This document shows, in pieces, positions 38,048 through 46,627 of a stretch of 58,852 bases of DNA. The notes beneath the pieces were generated by a model. That model saw only the letters and a program-made list of their open reading frames with translations, did not search any database and was not told the DNA's origin. The DNA is from Amycolatopsis rifamycinica (GTDB lineage: Bacteria; Actinomycetota; Actinomycetes; Mycobacteriales; Pseudonocardiaceae), in NCBI RefSeq assembly GCF_000695625.1, contig NZ_JMQI01000013.1, positions 1 to 58,852 of the forward strand, given 5' to 3'. The first letter of the stretch is position 1. Each line of letters begins with the position of its first letter. Both the position numbers and the translations under genes were made by a program.

Positions 38048-41000
38048 ATGCCGGAAGAGGAACCGAGCGGTCTCCGCAGACGGGTCGTGCTGGGTGGGGT
38101 CGGCGCCGCCGTCGCCGTCACGGCCGTTACGCCGGTCGCCCGGGCCGCCGACGCGTTGACACAGCCGGTGCGGGGGCGGGAAAGCGATTTCACCGACGGC
38201 TGGCGGTTCGCACTGGCCAACCCCGACGGCGTCACCGATCCCGGTGGCCGCTTCGCCGACGCCCCGAAGCCCGGCTTCGACGACTCGAAGTGGCAGGTCG
38301 TCGACCTCCCGCACGACTGGAGCATCGAGCTCCCGCCGACCGGCAAGGGCACCAGCAGCGGTTCCGGCTTCTTCCGCGGCGGGCTCGGCTGGTACCGCAA
38401 GTCGTTCACGCTGCCGCCGTCGCTCGGCGGCAAGCGGGTGTCCGTGGAGTTCGACGGCGTCTATTCGGACGCCCACGTGTACCTGAACGGCGAGCTGCTC
38501 GGCAACCACCCGTACGCCTACACCGGGTTCGCCTTCGACCTCACCGGACGGCTGCACACCGACGGGCGGACGCCGAACGTCCTCGCCGTGCGCGCGGTGA
38601 ACCCGCTGCCCAGCAGCCGCTGGTACTCCGGCAGCGGGATCTACCGCCGCGTGCGGCTGGTGGTCACCGAGCCGGTGCACGTCGCCCGGCACGGCACGTT
38701 CGTCACCACCCCGGACATCGCCGCCGGCCGGGGCACGGTCCGGGTGACCACGGACGTCGTCAACGACGCGAAGACCCCGGTGACGGCCGAGGTGCGCACC
38801 ACCGTCTTCGACCCGGCGGGCCGCGTGGTGGCGAACGGCTCGACGAGCCTGCACCTGCCCGGCGAGCGGACGGCGACCGCGGTGACCGGCTTGCGGGTGG
38901 ACAAGCCGCAGCTGTGGTCGATCGGCGCACCACGGCTGTACCGGCTGCGCACCGACGTCGTGGTGGCCGGGCGCGTGCTCGACACGACCACCGCGGACTT
39001 CGGCTTCCGCTACACCGAATTCCACCCTGACAACGGGTTTTCGCTCAACGGCGTGCCGATGAAGCTGCGCGGGGTCAACCTGCACTCCAGCCAGGGCGCG
39101 CTGGGCGCGGTGGTCGACCCGGCCGCGCTGGAGCACCAGATGCGGCTGATGCTCGCGATGGGCGTCAACGCGCTGCGGACCGCGCACAACCCGCCGGACC
39201 CGCAGCTGGTCACGGTCTGCGAACGGCTCGGGATCGTCATGATGGTCGAAGCGTTCGACTGCTGGCGGACCGGCAAGCTCGAATACGACTACCACCGCGA
39301 CTTCGACGAGTGGAGCCGGCGCGACGTCGCGGAAATGGTGCACGCGGCCAAGAACTCGCCCGCGGTGGTGCTGTGGTCGATCGGCAACGAGGTGCCGGAT
39401 GCCTCGATGGCGGGCGGCCCGGAGATCGCCGCGGGGCTGATCGCCGCGGTCCGGGCGATCGACAGCACCCGGCCGATCGTGATGGGCTCGGACCGCTACC
39501 GCGGGGTGCCCGCGCCGGGCTCGCCGCAGGACCTCATCATGAAGCAGCTCGACGGCCTCGGCGTCAACTACAACACCGCCCAGTCCATCGACGGGCTGCA
39601 CAAGCAGTACCCGGACAAGTTCTTCTTCGAGTCCGAGTCGTCGTCGGAGACCTCGACGCGCGGGGTCTACCAGGACCCGGACCTGCTCAACACCGGCGAA
39701 AACCACACGCCGGGCAAGCGGGCGACGTCGTCCTACGACAACAACCTGGCTTCGTGGACGTTCAGCGGCGAATACTCGCTGAAGAAGGACCGCGACCGCA
39801 AGTTCTGCCAGGGCCAGTTCCTCTGGGCCGGACAGGACTACCTCGGCGAGCCGACGCCCTACGACGTCTTCCCGGTCAAGACGTCCTTCTTCGGCGCGAT
39901 CGACAGCGCCGGCCTGCCCAAGGACGCCTTCCACCTGTTCCGCAGCCAGTGGACCACCGCGCCGATGGTGCACCTGACCCCGATGGACTGGACGAACCAC
40001 CGGCCCGGCGAGCCCGTCGCGGTGTGGGTCTACTCCACTGTGGACACCGTCGAGCTGGTGCTGAACGGGAAGTCGCTGGGGACCAAGAGGTTCGACCGCA
40101 AGACCACGGTGGACGGGCGCCCGTACCTGGAGACGAGCGAGCCGGCCGGCGACGACAAGAACGACCCCTCCGGCAGCTACGTCAGCCCGAACGGCGGCAC
40201 CGGCAAGCTCCACCTGACCTGGACCGTGCCCTTCGAGCCCGGCACCCTGACCGCGATCGCCCGGTCCGGCGGCCGCGAGGTGGCCCGCGACGAGCTCGTC
40301 ACGGCCGGGCCGCCGCGCGCGATCAAGCTGAGCGTGAACACGGCTGGCAAGCCGGTGGTCGCCGGGGCGATGACGTTCGTGACGGCGTCGGTCGTGGACG
40401 CCCGCGGGGTCGTCGTCCCCGGCGACGGACCGGTGCTGCGGTTCGCCGTCGCCGGGCCCGGCCGGGTCGCCGGCGTGGACAACGGGCGGCAGGAACTCGC
40501 CCAGAGCTACCAGCAGCCGACGATCCCGGCGTTCAAGGGGCTGGCCGTCGCCGTCGTCGCGGCGACCGGCGGACGAGGGCCGATCACCGTGACGGCGAGC
40601 GCCCCGGGGCTGACACCGGGGAAGCTCACCCTGCCCGGCACGGCCCTCGGTCAGCGCAACGGCCCGGGAGCGCGCGCTGTCGAGGGGCCCGTGATCCCGG
40701 CGGTCTCGACCGCGGACGCGAGCTACTCGGGTGCCCCGGACACGCTGCCGGCCGCGATGCTGGACGGGAACCCGGCCACCGGCTGGTCGAACCACTACGT
40801 CAAACCGGCGACGGCGACGCTGACCGCGGTGAGCCGGCCGCGCGCCGGGGACTGGGTGTCCCTGGCCTGGCCGTCGGCCCAGCGGATCAGCGCCGTCACG
40901 GCGAACTTCGTCGTGGACGGGACGCTGACCCTGCCGGTCGCCGTCGAAGTCGCCTGTCGCACGGCGCGGGGCTTCGAGCCGGTGCGGAACCTGCGGATCA

Positions 41001-41122
41001 CGTGGGGGACCGGCTCGAACGACCCGACGTCGTTCGCGTTCGATCCGGTCGTCACCACGGAGGTGCGGGTGACGATGACCGCGAAGGGTTTCCTGCGGAT
41101 CAACGCGCTGCTGGCCCGGTGA
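38048..41122 (+). CDS. Tat-exported glycoside hydrolase family 2 (beta-galactosidase-like)
   Basis: A 1024-residue extracellular enzyme. The N-terminus has a twin-arginine signal (GLRRRVVLGG) and hydrophobic core ending PVARAADA. Next come a GH2 sugar-binding domain (WQVVDLPHDWSIELP, GLGWYRKSF), an immunoglobulin-like domain and the TIM barrel from about 325 (FSLNGVPMKLRGVNLH). Acid/base Glu448 is in SIGNEV; the nucleophile is Glu528 or Glu530 in FFFESES. A DUF4982-like stretch (VWVYSTVDTVELVLNGKSLG) follows. The C-terminal 120 residues (YSGAPDTLPAAMLDGNPATGWSNHY) look like a discoidin/F5-F8 carbohydrate-binding module. The precise glycoside is unknown. An operator-like repeat and promoter precede it; no transporter or LacI gene is adjacent. 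Confidence 0.9.
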   Translation: MPEEEPSGLRRRVVLGGVGAAVAVTAVTPVARAADALTQPVRGRESDFTDGWRFALANPDGVTDPGGRFADAPKPGFDDSKWQVVDLPHDWSIELPPTGKGTSSGSGFFRGGLGWYRKSFTLPPSLGGKRVSVEFDGVYSDAHVYLNGELLGNHPYAYTGFAFDLTGRLHTDGRTPNVLAVRAVNPLPSSRWYSGSGIYRRVRLVVTEPVHVARHGTFVTTPDIAAGRGTVRVTTDVVNDAKTPVTAEVRTTVFDPAGRVVANGSTSLHLPGERTATAVTGLRVDKPQLWSIGAPRLYRLRTDVVVAGRVLDTTTADFGFRYTEFHPDNGFSLNGVPMKLRGVNLHSSQGALGAVVDPAALEHQMRLMLAMGVNALRTAHNPPDPQLVTVCERLGIVMMVEAFDCWRTGKLEYDYHRDFDEWSRRDVAEMVHAAKNSPAVVLWSIGNEVPDASMAGGPEIAAGLIAAVRAIDSTRPIVMGSDRYRGVPAPGSPQDLIMKQLDGLGVNYNTAQSIDGLHKQYPDKFFFESESSSETSTRGVYQDPDLLNTGENHTPGKRATSSYDNNLASWTFSGEYSLKKDRDRKFCQGQFLWAGQDYLGEPTPYDVFPVKTSFFGAIDSAGLPKDAFHLFRSQWTTAPMVHLTPMDWTNHRPGEPVAVWVYSTVDTVELVLNGKSLGTKRFDRKTTVDGRPYLETSEPAGDDKNDPSGSYVSPNGGTGKLHLTWTVPFEPGTLTAIARSGGREVARDELVTAGPPRAIKLSVNTAGKPVVAGAMTFVTASVVDARGVVVPGDGPVLRFAVAGPGRVAGVDNGRQELAQSYQQPTIPAFKGLAVAVVAATGGRGPITVTASAPGLTPGKLTLPGTALGQRNGPGARAVEGPVIPAVSTADASYSGAPDTLPAAMLDGNPATGWSNHYVKPATATLTAVSRPRAGDWVSLAWPSAQRISAVTANFVVDGTLTLPVAVEVACRTARGFEPVRNLRITWGTGSNDPTSFAFDPVVTTEVRVTMTAKGFLRINALLAR
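40034..40044. repeat. TCCACWGTGGA palindromic word (copy 8)
   Basis: TCCACTGTGGA in the GH2 gene. Confidence 0.6.
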
Positions 41123-41127
41123 GGCGC

Positions 41128-41159
41128 GGGTCCGGCGGGGCGCACCCCCCGCCGGACCC
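41128..41159. terminator. Bidirectional terminator between convergent genes
   Basis: Perfect 13-bp arms (GGGTCCGGCGGGG) with a 6-nt loop lie between the stops of the GH2 gene and the two-domain secreted protein. Confidence 0.7.
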
Positions 41160-41166
41160 GGCGTGG

Positions 41167-41991
41167 TCACCGGCTACAGGGCGCGAGCGCGTCGAGGCCC
41201 TGCGGCTTGGCCGCGGTGCGGCCGATGGCGGTGGCGATCCGGTTGATCGTCGCCACGCGCTTGTCCTCGAGCGGGCCGAGGATGGCGTTCTGGACGAAGT
41301 TGGGGCCGCCCTGGCCGACGGTCGTCCGCAGGCGGTTGTCGGCTTCGGCGATCTGGGTGTTCAGCAGCTCGAGGTTGCGCTGGACCTCGGCCTGGGCCTG
41401 GGCGGGGATGGCCGGGAGCTTGCTCGCCACGTCGGGACAGCTGATCCGGCCCACCCCGGCGTTGCCCGTGTTCCCGGTGTTGCCGTTCTGTCCGCCGTTG
41501 CCCGTGCCCTGCGCCGGAGCCGGTGCCGGTGCCGGTGCGCCGGCCTGCCCGCCGACCGAGCACGTGGCCAGGCTGTCGAGGCCCTGCGGCTTCTCGGCCC
41601 GGCGCCCGATCGAGATCGCGATGCGGTCGATCGTCGACTTCCGCTTGTCCGCCAGGGGTCCGAGGATGGCGTTCTGGACGAAGTTGGGGCCGCCCTGGCC
41701 GACGGTCGTCCGCAGGCGGTTGTCGGCTTCGGCGATCTGGGTGTTCAGCAGCTCGAGGTTGCGCTGCACCTCGGCCTGGGCCTGGGCGGGGATGGCCGGC
41801 AGCCGGCTCGCCACGTCGGGGCAGCTGATCTGGCCGCCGGCCGCCTGACCGCCGGAGGCGGCGTTGGCGGCGTTGGGGTCGCCGACGGTCGTGGCGATGG
41901 CCAGCGCCCCGCCCGCGATCGCGAGGGCCAGGGCCCCGGTCGCGATCTTCGTCCGCCGGGACAGGCGGTGTCGTCCACCGGAAGCAGGCAT
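41167..41991 (-). CDS. Secreted protein with two nearly identical tandem domains, unknown function
   Basis: A 274-residue exported protein. The signal peptide is RRTKIATGALALAIAGGAL with cleavage likely near NAANA. Two copies of an approximately 85-residue domain follow, each starting ISCPDVAS and ending PQGLDxLAxCS, so each has a Cys pair that may form one disulfide. Each contains the same AEVQRNLELLNTQIAEADNR segment. An Ala-Pro and Gly/Asn-rich linker (APAPAPAQGTGNGGQNGNTG) joins them. The duplication is nearly exact at DNA level over 140 bp (41276-41415 and 41660-41799). The ATG at 41991 has GGAG 6 nt upstream. I do not recognise the domain; helical, secreted, cell-surface or binding function is inferred. 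Confidence 0.85.
   Translation of the reverse strand: MPASGGRHRLSRRTKIATGALALAIAGGALAIATTVGDPNAANAASGGQAAGGQISCPDVASRLPAIPAQAQAEVQRNLELLNTQIAEADNRLRTTVGQGGPNFVQNAILGPLADKRKSTIDRIAISIGRRAEKPQGLDSLATCSVGGQAGAPAPAPAPAQGTGNGGQNGNTGNTGNAGVGRISCPDVASKLPAIPAQAQAEVQRNLELLNTQIAEADNRLRTTVGQGGPNFVQNAILGPLEDKRVATINRIATAIGRTAAKPQGLDALAPCSR
41276..41415. repeat. Internal duplication, copy 2
   Basis: These 140 bp match 41660-41799 with a single difference seen by eye (GCGCTGGACC against GCGCTGCACC). The offset is 384 bp or 128 codons, inside the two-domain secreted protein gene. Confidence 0.9.
41660..41799. repeat. Internal duplication, copy 1
   Basis: Partner of 41276-41415. It encodes the N-terminal domain copy. 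Confidence 0.9.
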
Positions 41992-42173
41992 GAATGACTC
42001 CGTTTTCGTGCGTGAGTTAGCGTGAACATATGGGCTGCTCCGCCGCGTTCGGGGGATACGGCGGAGTATTCGGATGGGGCGGACCAATCTGGTCGCCGAC
42101 GCCATGGTGACCTCTGGAACAGGGATTTGTCCAGTGTGATCCGGCCGAAAAAGAAGATCTGAACCATTTCGAA

Positions 42174-42193
42174 CCGGGGTACGTGTACCCCGG
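42174..42193. promoter_or_regulatory. Inverted repeat, possible operator
   Basis: CCGGGGTAC and GTACCCCGG arms flank GT, about 155 nt before the acyl-CoA ligase gene. Either an operator or a hairpin. Confidence 0.35.
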
Positions 42194-42314
42194 TGAGGGC
42201 GGCATCTGGCCGCATTGTTTTGGCGCGGATTCGGTGCGCCGGAATTGCCGTGCGCGATTTCGGCGCGCCCGGCCGGGCTTGACGCGGCCCGTCGTGTCCT
42301 CCTAGCGTCGGCAT

Positions 42315-42328
42315 ACCGACCGGTCGGT
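42315..42328. promoter_or_regulatory. TetR-type operator of the ligase operon
   Basis: ACCGACCGGTCGGT is a perfect 14-bp palindrome, 4 nt before the AAAGGAGG ribosome-binding site. With the preceding GCAT it shares GCATACCGAC with the palindrome at 52794-52813 upstream of the kinase/dehydrogenase operon. The TetR gene at 44988 is in the operon behind this site. Confidence 0.7.
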
Positions 42329-42347
42329 GTCCAAAGGAGGTCGCTGG

Positions 42348-43994
42348 ATGAGCTGGTACGACGCGAAGCCCTGGCTCGCGAGCTACGACGAACGGGTGCG
42401 GAACGCGGAACCGGCGAAGCCGACGACGCTGCCCGAGTCGTTCCGCCGGGCCGTGGACCACGTCCCGGACCGGGCGGCGATCGCGTACTTCGACGCGCGG
42501 CTGAGCTACCGCGAGGTCGACGAGCTCTCCGACGGCGTCGCGCGGTACCTGGCCGCCCACGGCTTCGTGCGCGGCGACCGGCTCGCCCTGGTGCTGCAGA
42601 ACATCCCGCAGTTCGTCATCGCCCTGCTCGGCGCGTGGAAGGCCGGCGGGATCGTGGTGCCGGTCAACCCGATGTACCGCGAACGCGAGCTCACGCACGT
42701 GCTCACCGACGCCGGTGTGAAGGCGATCGTCTGCTCGCAGCGCGGCTGGAACGCCTACATCGGCAAGACGGCGGCCGCCTTGGACATCGCGCTCACCACC
42801 AGCGAACTCGAGTTCCAGACGCGCGACGACGAGCGCGTGCTGGGCAAGGTCGAACGGGAGGAGACGCCGGGCGCGACCGAGCTCCTGGAAGCCGCCGCCA
42901 CGCCGGGCCCGAAGCCGCCCGAGCCCGCCTTCGCCGTCGACGACGTCGCGCTGATCAGCTACACCTCCGGCACCAGCGGTACCCCGAAGGGCGCCACCAA
43001 CACCCACGGCAACATCGGCACCAACGCCGCGGGCCTCGGCTCGTTCAGCGGCCTGCCCGCCGGCTCGACGTTGTTCGGGCTCGCGCCGCTGTTCCACATC
43101 ACCGGGATGGTCTGCGAGGTCGGTTCCGCGATCGACATCGCCGGCACCCTGGCCCTGGCCTACCGCTTCGAACCGGGTGTCGTGCTCGACGCGTTCCTCG
43201 AGCACAAGCCGTCGTACACGGTCGGGCCGTCCACGGCCTACATGGCGCTGATGGCGCACCCGTCGTTCAGCCGCGAGCACTTCGCCTCGTTCGCGCTGCT
43301 GTACTCCGGCGGCGCCGCGCTGCCACCCGCCGTCGTCGAGGCCTTCCGGGCGAAGACCGGGCACTACATCCACAACGGCTACGGCCTCACCGAGACCACG
43401 GCGGGCTGCATCGTCGTCCCCGGCACCCTGGAAGCGCCGATCGACCCGGAGTCCGGCACCATCTCGATCGGCCTGCCCGTACCGGACACGATCGTCCGGA
43501 TCCTCGGCGAGAACGGCGAAGAGCTGCCGCCCGGGCAGGCGGGCGAGATCGCCGTCGAAGGCCCGATGGTCGTTTCGGGCTACTGGAACCGCCCGGATGC
43601 CACGGCCGAGGCCCTGCCCGGCGGGCGGCTGCTCACCGGCGACATCGGGTTCATGGACGAACGCGGCTGGGTCTACGTCGTCGACCGCAAGAAGGACATG
43701 ATCAACGCGTCCGGCTTCAAGGTCTGGCCGCGCGAGGTCGAAGACGTCCTCTACACGCACCCGGCCGTCCGCGAGGCCGCCGTCGTCGGGATCGCGGACG
43801 AATACCGCGGCGAGACGGTCAAGGCGTACGTCAGCCCGGCCCCGGGGGCGACCGCCGACCCCGCCGAGCTGGTCGCCTGGTGCAAGGACCGGCTCGCCGC
43901 CTACAAGTACCCGCGCACCATCGAAGTCCTCGACGAGCTGCCGAAGACCACGAGCGGCAAGATCCTCCGGCGGGAACTGCGAGCGAGGGGCTGA
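42348..43994 (+). CDS. Acyl-CoA ligase (FadD-like, AMP-forming)
   Basis: A 548-residue ANL-superfamily enzyme that activates a carboxylic acid as acyl-AMP and transfers it to CoA. The motifs are complete: P-loop YTSGTSGTPKGATNTH near 205, GYGLTETT near 345, LTGDIGF near 430, the hinge and gate DRKKDMINASGFKVWPREVE, and catalytic Lys in KTTSGKILRRELR at the C-terminus. The ATG at 42348 has AAAGGAGG 7 nt upstream. It is the first gene of a three-gene operon (hydrolase start overlapping its stop, then TetR) behind a palindromic operator. Substrate unknown; context suggests a hydroxy acid or related short to medium acid. Confidence 0.93.
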   Translation: MSWYDAKPWLASYDERVRNAEPAKPTTLPESFRRAVDHVPDRAAIAYFDARLSYREVDELSDGVARYLAAHGFVRGDRLALVLQNIPQFVIALLGAWKAGGIVVPVNPMYRERELTHVLTDAGVKAIVCSQRGWNAYIGKTAAALDIALTTSELEFQTRDDERVLGKVEREETPGATELLEAAATPGPKPPEPAFAVDDVALISYTSGTSGTPKGATNTHGNIGTNAAGLGSFSGLPAGSTLFGLAPLFHITGMVCEVGSAIDIAGTLALAYRFEPGVVLDAFLEHKPSYTVGPSTAYMALMAHPSFSREHFASFALLYSGGAALPPAVVEAFRAKTGHYIHNGYGLTETTAGCIVVPGTLEAPIDPESGTISIGLPVPDTIVRILGENGEELPPGQAGEIAVEGPMVVSGYWNRPDATAEALPGGRLLTGDIGFMDERGWVYVVDRKKDMINASGFKVWPREVEDVLYTHPAVREAAVVGIADEYRGETVKAYVSPAPGATADPAELVAWCKDRLAAYKYPRTIEVLDELPKTTSGKILRRELRARG

Positions 43995-44974
43995 TGGTCG
44001 AGACCGTCCGCGGCGCGATCGCGCCGGAAGCGCTGGGCCGGGTGCTGATGCACGAGCACCTCTTCGTGCTGAGCCCCGAATTCGCCGAGAACTACCCGGA
44101 GGACGAGGGATTCCGCGAGGACGAGCACGTTCCCGAGGCGATCCGGCGGCTGAACGAGCTGAAGGCCGCCGGGATCGACACGATCGTCGACCCGACGGTG
44201 ATCGGCCTCGGCCGCTACATCCCGCGCGTGCAGCGGGTGGCCGCCGAAGTCGACGTCAACATCGTCGTCGCGACCGGGCTGTACACGTACAACGACGTGC
44301 CGCACTACCTGCACTTCCGCGGGCCCGGCACGCTGCTGCAAGGCGAGGACCCGCTGATCGCGATGTTCGTCGGGGACCTGCGCGAGGGCATCGCGGGCAC
44401 CGGCGTCAAGGCCGGCCTGCTCAAGTGCGCCACCGACGAGCCCGGGGTGACGCCCGGCGTCGAACGCGTCCTGCGCGCGGTCGCGCGGGCGCACGTCGAG
44501 ACGGGCGCGCCGATCATGACCCACACGCACGCGGGCACGCGGCGCGGGCTGGAGCAGCAGGCCATCTTCGCGGCCGAAGGCGTCGACCTGACCCGGGTGC
44601 TCGTCGGGCACTCGGGCGACTCGACCGACCTGTCCTATTTGACGGAGCTCGCCGACGCCGGCTCGCTGCTCGGGATGGACCGGTTCGGCCTGGACCTGCT
44701 GCTGCCGTTCGAGGAGCGGGTCGACACGGTCGCGGCGCTGTGCGAACGCGGCTACGCGGGCAGCATGGTGCTTTCGCACGACGCGTCGTGCTACATCGAC
44801 TGGCTGCCCGCCGCGCAGCTGCCGGCGATCGCGCCGAACTGGCACTACCTGCACATCACCCGGGACGTGCTGCCGGCGCTGCGGGAGCGCGGGGTGTCCG
44901 AAGCGGACATCACGACGATGCTCGTGGACAACCCGCGGCGGTTCCTGTCGTGGCGTTATCCTGGTGCGTCCTGA
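43994..44974 (+). CDS. Phosphotriesterase-family amidohydrolase (possible lactonase)
   Basis: A 326-residue TIM-barrel metalloenzyme of the phosphotriesterase family. Metal ligands are visible as MHEHLF (HxH) near residue 19, Lys in GLLKCATDE near 142 as the expected carbamate bridge, MTHTHAG (His) near 175, VGHSGD (His) near 204 and LSHDASC (Asp) near 258. Members include phosphotriesterase-like lactonases that open gamma- and delta-lactones. Its ATG overlaps the stop of the acyl-CoA ligase (TGATG), so a hydrolysis product is probably the ligase substrate. Lactonase activity is an inference; other ester or amide substrates are possible. Confidence 0.9.
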   Translation: MVETVRGAIAPEALGRVLMHEHLFVLSPEFAENYPEDEGFREDEHVPEAIRRLNELKAAGIDTIVDPTVIGLGRYIPRVQRVAAEVDVNIVVATGLYTYNDVPHYLHFRGPGTLLQGEDPLIAMFVGDLREGIAGTGVKAGLLKCATDEPGVTPGVERVLRAVARAHVETGAPIMTHTHAGTRRGLEQQAIFAAEGVDLTRVLVGHSGDSTDLSYLTELADAGSLLGMDRFGLDLLLPFEERVDTVAALCERGYAGSMVLSHDASCYIDWLPAAQLPAIAPNWHYLHITRDVLPALRERGVSEADITTMLVDNPRRFLSWRYPGAS

Positions 44975-44987
44975 GAGGGGGTCCCGC

Positions 44988-45614
44988 GTGACTCGAGCAA
45001 GCACCCGGAAGCCGGGCGAGGCCACCGGCGACGACCAGGCCGCCGTGCCCCGGCGGCTGCTGGAGCACGCCACGAAGCTGTTCGCGAAGAAGGGCTTCGA
45101 CCGCACGTCGGTCCAGGAGATCGTCGAGGCGGCGGGCGTCACCAAGGGCGCGATGTACCACTACTTCGGCTCGAAGGACGACCTGCTCTACGAGATCTAC
45201 GCGCGCGTCCTGCGCGAGCAGACCCGCCAGCTGGAGAGCGTGGCGTCGTCGGACGCGCCGTTGCGGCAGCGGCTTTCCGCGGCGGCGTCCGACGTGGTGG
45301 TGTCGAGCATCGACAACCTCGACGACAACACGATCTTCCTGCAGTCGATGCACCAGCTGTCCCCGGACAAGCAGAAGGCGGTCCGGGCCGAGCGCCGCAA
45401 GTACCACGAGCGGTTCCGCGGGCTGATCGAAGAGGGCCAGGCGTCGGGCGAGTTCCGCACGGACAAGCCGGCCGACGTGGTGGTGGACTTCTTCTTCGGG
45501 TCGGTGCACCACCTGGGGTCCTGGTACCGGCGGAGCGGGTCGCTGACGGCCCGGCAGATCGGTGACCACTACGCGGACCTGCTGCTCGACGCCCTGCGGC
45601 CGCCGGTGGGCTAG
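44988..45614 (+). CDS. TetR-family transcriptional regulator
   Basis: A 208-residue repressor. The HTH is in LLEHATKLFAKKGFDRTSVQEIVEAAGVTKGAMYHYFGSK, typical of TetR. The C-terminal ligand domain (QSMHQLSPDKQKAVRAERRK, ADVVVDFFFGSVHHLGSWY) resembles actinomycete regulators of CoA-ester catabolism such as the KstR2 group. GTG at 44988 follows GAGAGGGGG and lies 13 nt after the hydrolase gene, so it is the third gene of the operon. It is the natural reader of the palindromes at 42315 and 52794, with an acyl-CoA as likely inducer. Its stop overlaps the convergent epoxide hydrolase-like gene by 4 bp. Confidence 0.9.
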   Translation: MTRASTRKPGEATGDDQAAVPRRLLEHATKLFAKKGFDRTSVQEIVEAAGVTKGAMYHYFGSKDDLLYEIYARVLREQTRQLESVASSDAPLRQRLSAAASDVVVSSIDNLDDNTIFLQSMHQLSPDKQKAVRAERRKYHERFRGLIEEGQASGEFRTDKPADVVVDFFFGSVHHLGSWYRRSGSLTARQIGDHYADLLLDALRPPVG

Positions 45615-46489
45615 TGCCGCTGGAGGTGGTCCAGCAGCAGGGCGCTCACCTCGTCCGGGGCCTCCATCGCCATCCACTGGCTGGCGCCCTCGATGATCTG
45701 GAAGCGGTACTCCGCGTCGATGTGGTGGACCGTCTGCTCCGCCGCGCTCTGGCCCAGGTACGGGTCCTCGCGGCCCCACAGGTACAGGGTCGGGACCTTG
45801 ATGCGGCCCGCCGGGATGTCGAACTCGTCGTTCGTCGCGCCGCGGTACCAATTCAGCGTTGCCGTCAGGGCGCCCGGTTCGGAAAGGCGGGTCACCGCGC
45901 CTTCGACGACGGCTTCCGGAATGCGGCGGCCGTAAACCGCGCGTAATTGCGCGGCTTCGTCACGTAAGAGGAATCTTTCCGCTTTGCCGGCCTCGCGGCG
46001 GAAGAACCGGATGTAGCCGAGGTCGTGGAACTGGCCGTCGTCGGTGGCCACCGCTCGCCGGAGGGCCGCGGGGTGGGGGGTCGAGAGCACCGTCAGCGAC
46101 CGGAGGCGGTCCGGGTGGGCCGCGGCGAGGACCCACGCCACCATGCCACCCCAGTCGCGGGCGATCAGGTGGAAGCGCTCCGCGCCCTGGCTGTCGGCGA
46201 ACGCGAGGGCGTCGCCGACCAGGTCGTCGAGCGTGTAGTGCTCGACGCCGTCCGGGCGCGCCCCCTCGGCGAAGCCCCGCTGGTCGACCGCCAGGGCGCG
46301 GTAGCCGGCCTCGCCGAGTGCGTGGAGCTGCTCGGTCCAGGAGTCGGCGAACTCGGGCCAGCCGTGCAGCAGCAGGACCAGTTCGCCCGATGCGGGCCCG
46401 GCCGCCAGCGCGCTGTGGTGGTGACCACCCACGGTGACGATCGTGTGCTCCAGCGCGCCGGGGTCGGCCGGCGCGACGGCGGTTTCCAT
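45611..46489 (-). CDS. Epoxide hydrolase-like alpha/beta hydrolase lacking the catalytic His
   Basis: A 292-residue alpha/beta hydrolase of the epoxide hydrolase/haloalkane dehalogenase group. It has LLLHGWPEFADSW with the HG-P oxyanion motif, nucleophile Asp in LIARDWGGMVAW, AVDQRGF, and acid in WGREDPYLG. Where the family has the catalytic His (pattern G-x-x-H-W before an E-x-P motif), this protein reads EGASQWMAMEAPDE, with Gln in place of His. One base change (CAC or CAT to CAG) would explain it. The protein may be inactive as an epoxide hydrolase or use another mechanism. The ATG at 46489 is supported weakly. It converges on the TetR gene. Confidence 0.85.
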   Translation of the reverse strand: METAVAPADPGALEHTIVTVGGHHHSALAAGPASGELVLLLHGWPEFADSWTEQLHALGEAGYRALAVDQRGFAEGARPDGVEHYTLDDLVGDALAFADSQGAERFHLIARDWGGMVAWVLAAAHPDRLRSLTVLSTPHPAALRRAVATDDGQFHDLGYIRFFRREAGKAERFLLRDEAAQLRAVYGRRIPEAVVEGAVTRLSEPGALTATLNWYRGATNDEFDIPAGRIKVPTLYLWGREDPYLGQSAAEQTVHHIDAEYRFQIIEGASQWMAMEAPDEVSALLLDHLQRH

Positions 46490-46627
46490 GGCGCACAGGT
46501 TAGAACCGGGAGTCGACGAGAACCATGGGAAGACGGGCATTTTTGTCACCCTTTTACCCGTGAAGTGGCCTGGCTCACAGAATTCTCGCTCAGGTGAGCG
46601 AAAATTCCGCACGAAACTGAATCTTCT

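Larger units (their letters stand above)
41992..42347. other. Divergent intergenic region
   Basis: This 356-bp gap separates the secreted protein gene (-) from the acyl-CoA ligase operon (+). It holds an inverted repeat at 42174-42193 and the TetR-type operator at 42315-42328. The middle part is relatively AT-rich, as expected of promoters. No gene is supported. Confidence 0.5.

Noticed and set aside
37922..41170. Long minus-strand open reading opposite the GH2 gene
   Set aside because: No recognisable domain. The plus strand has a complete Tat signal and GH2 catalytic residues.
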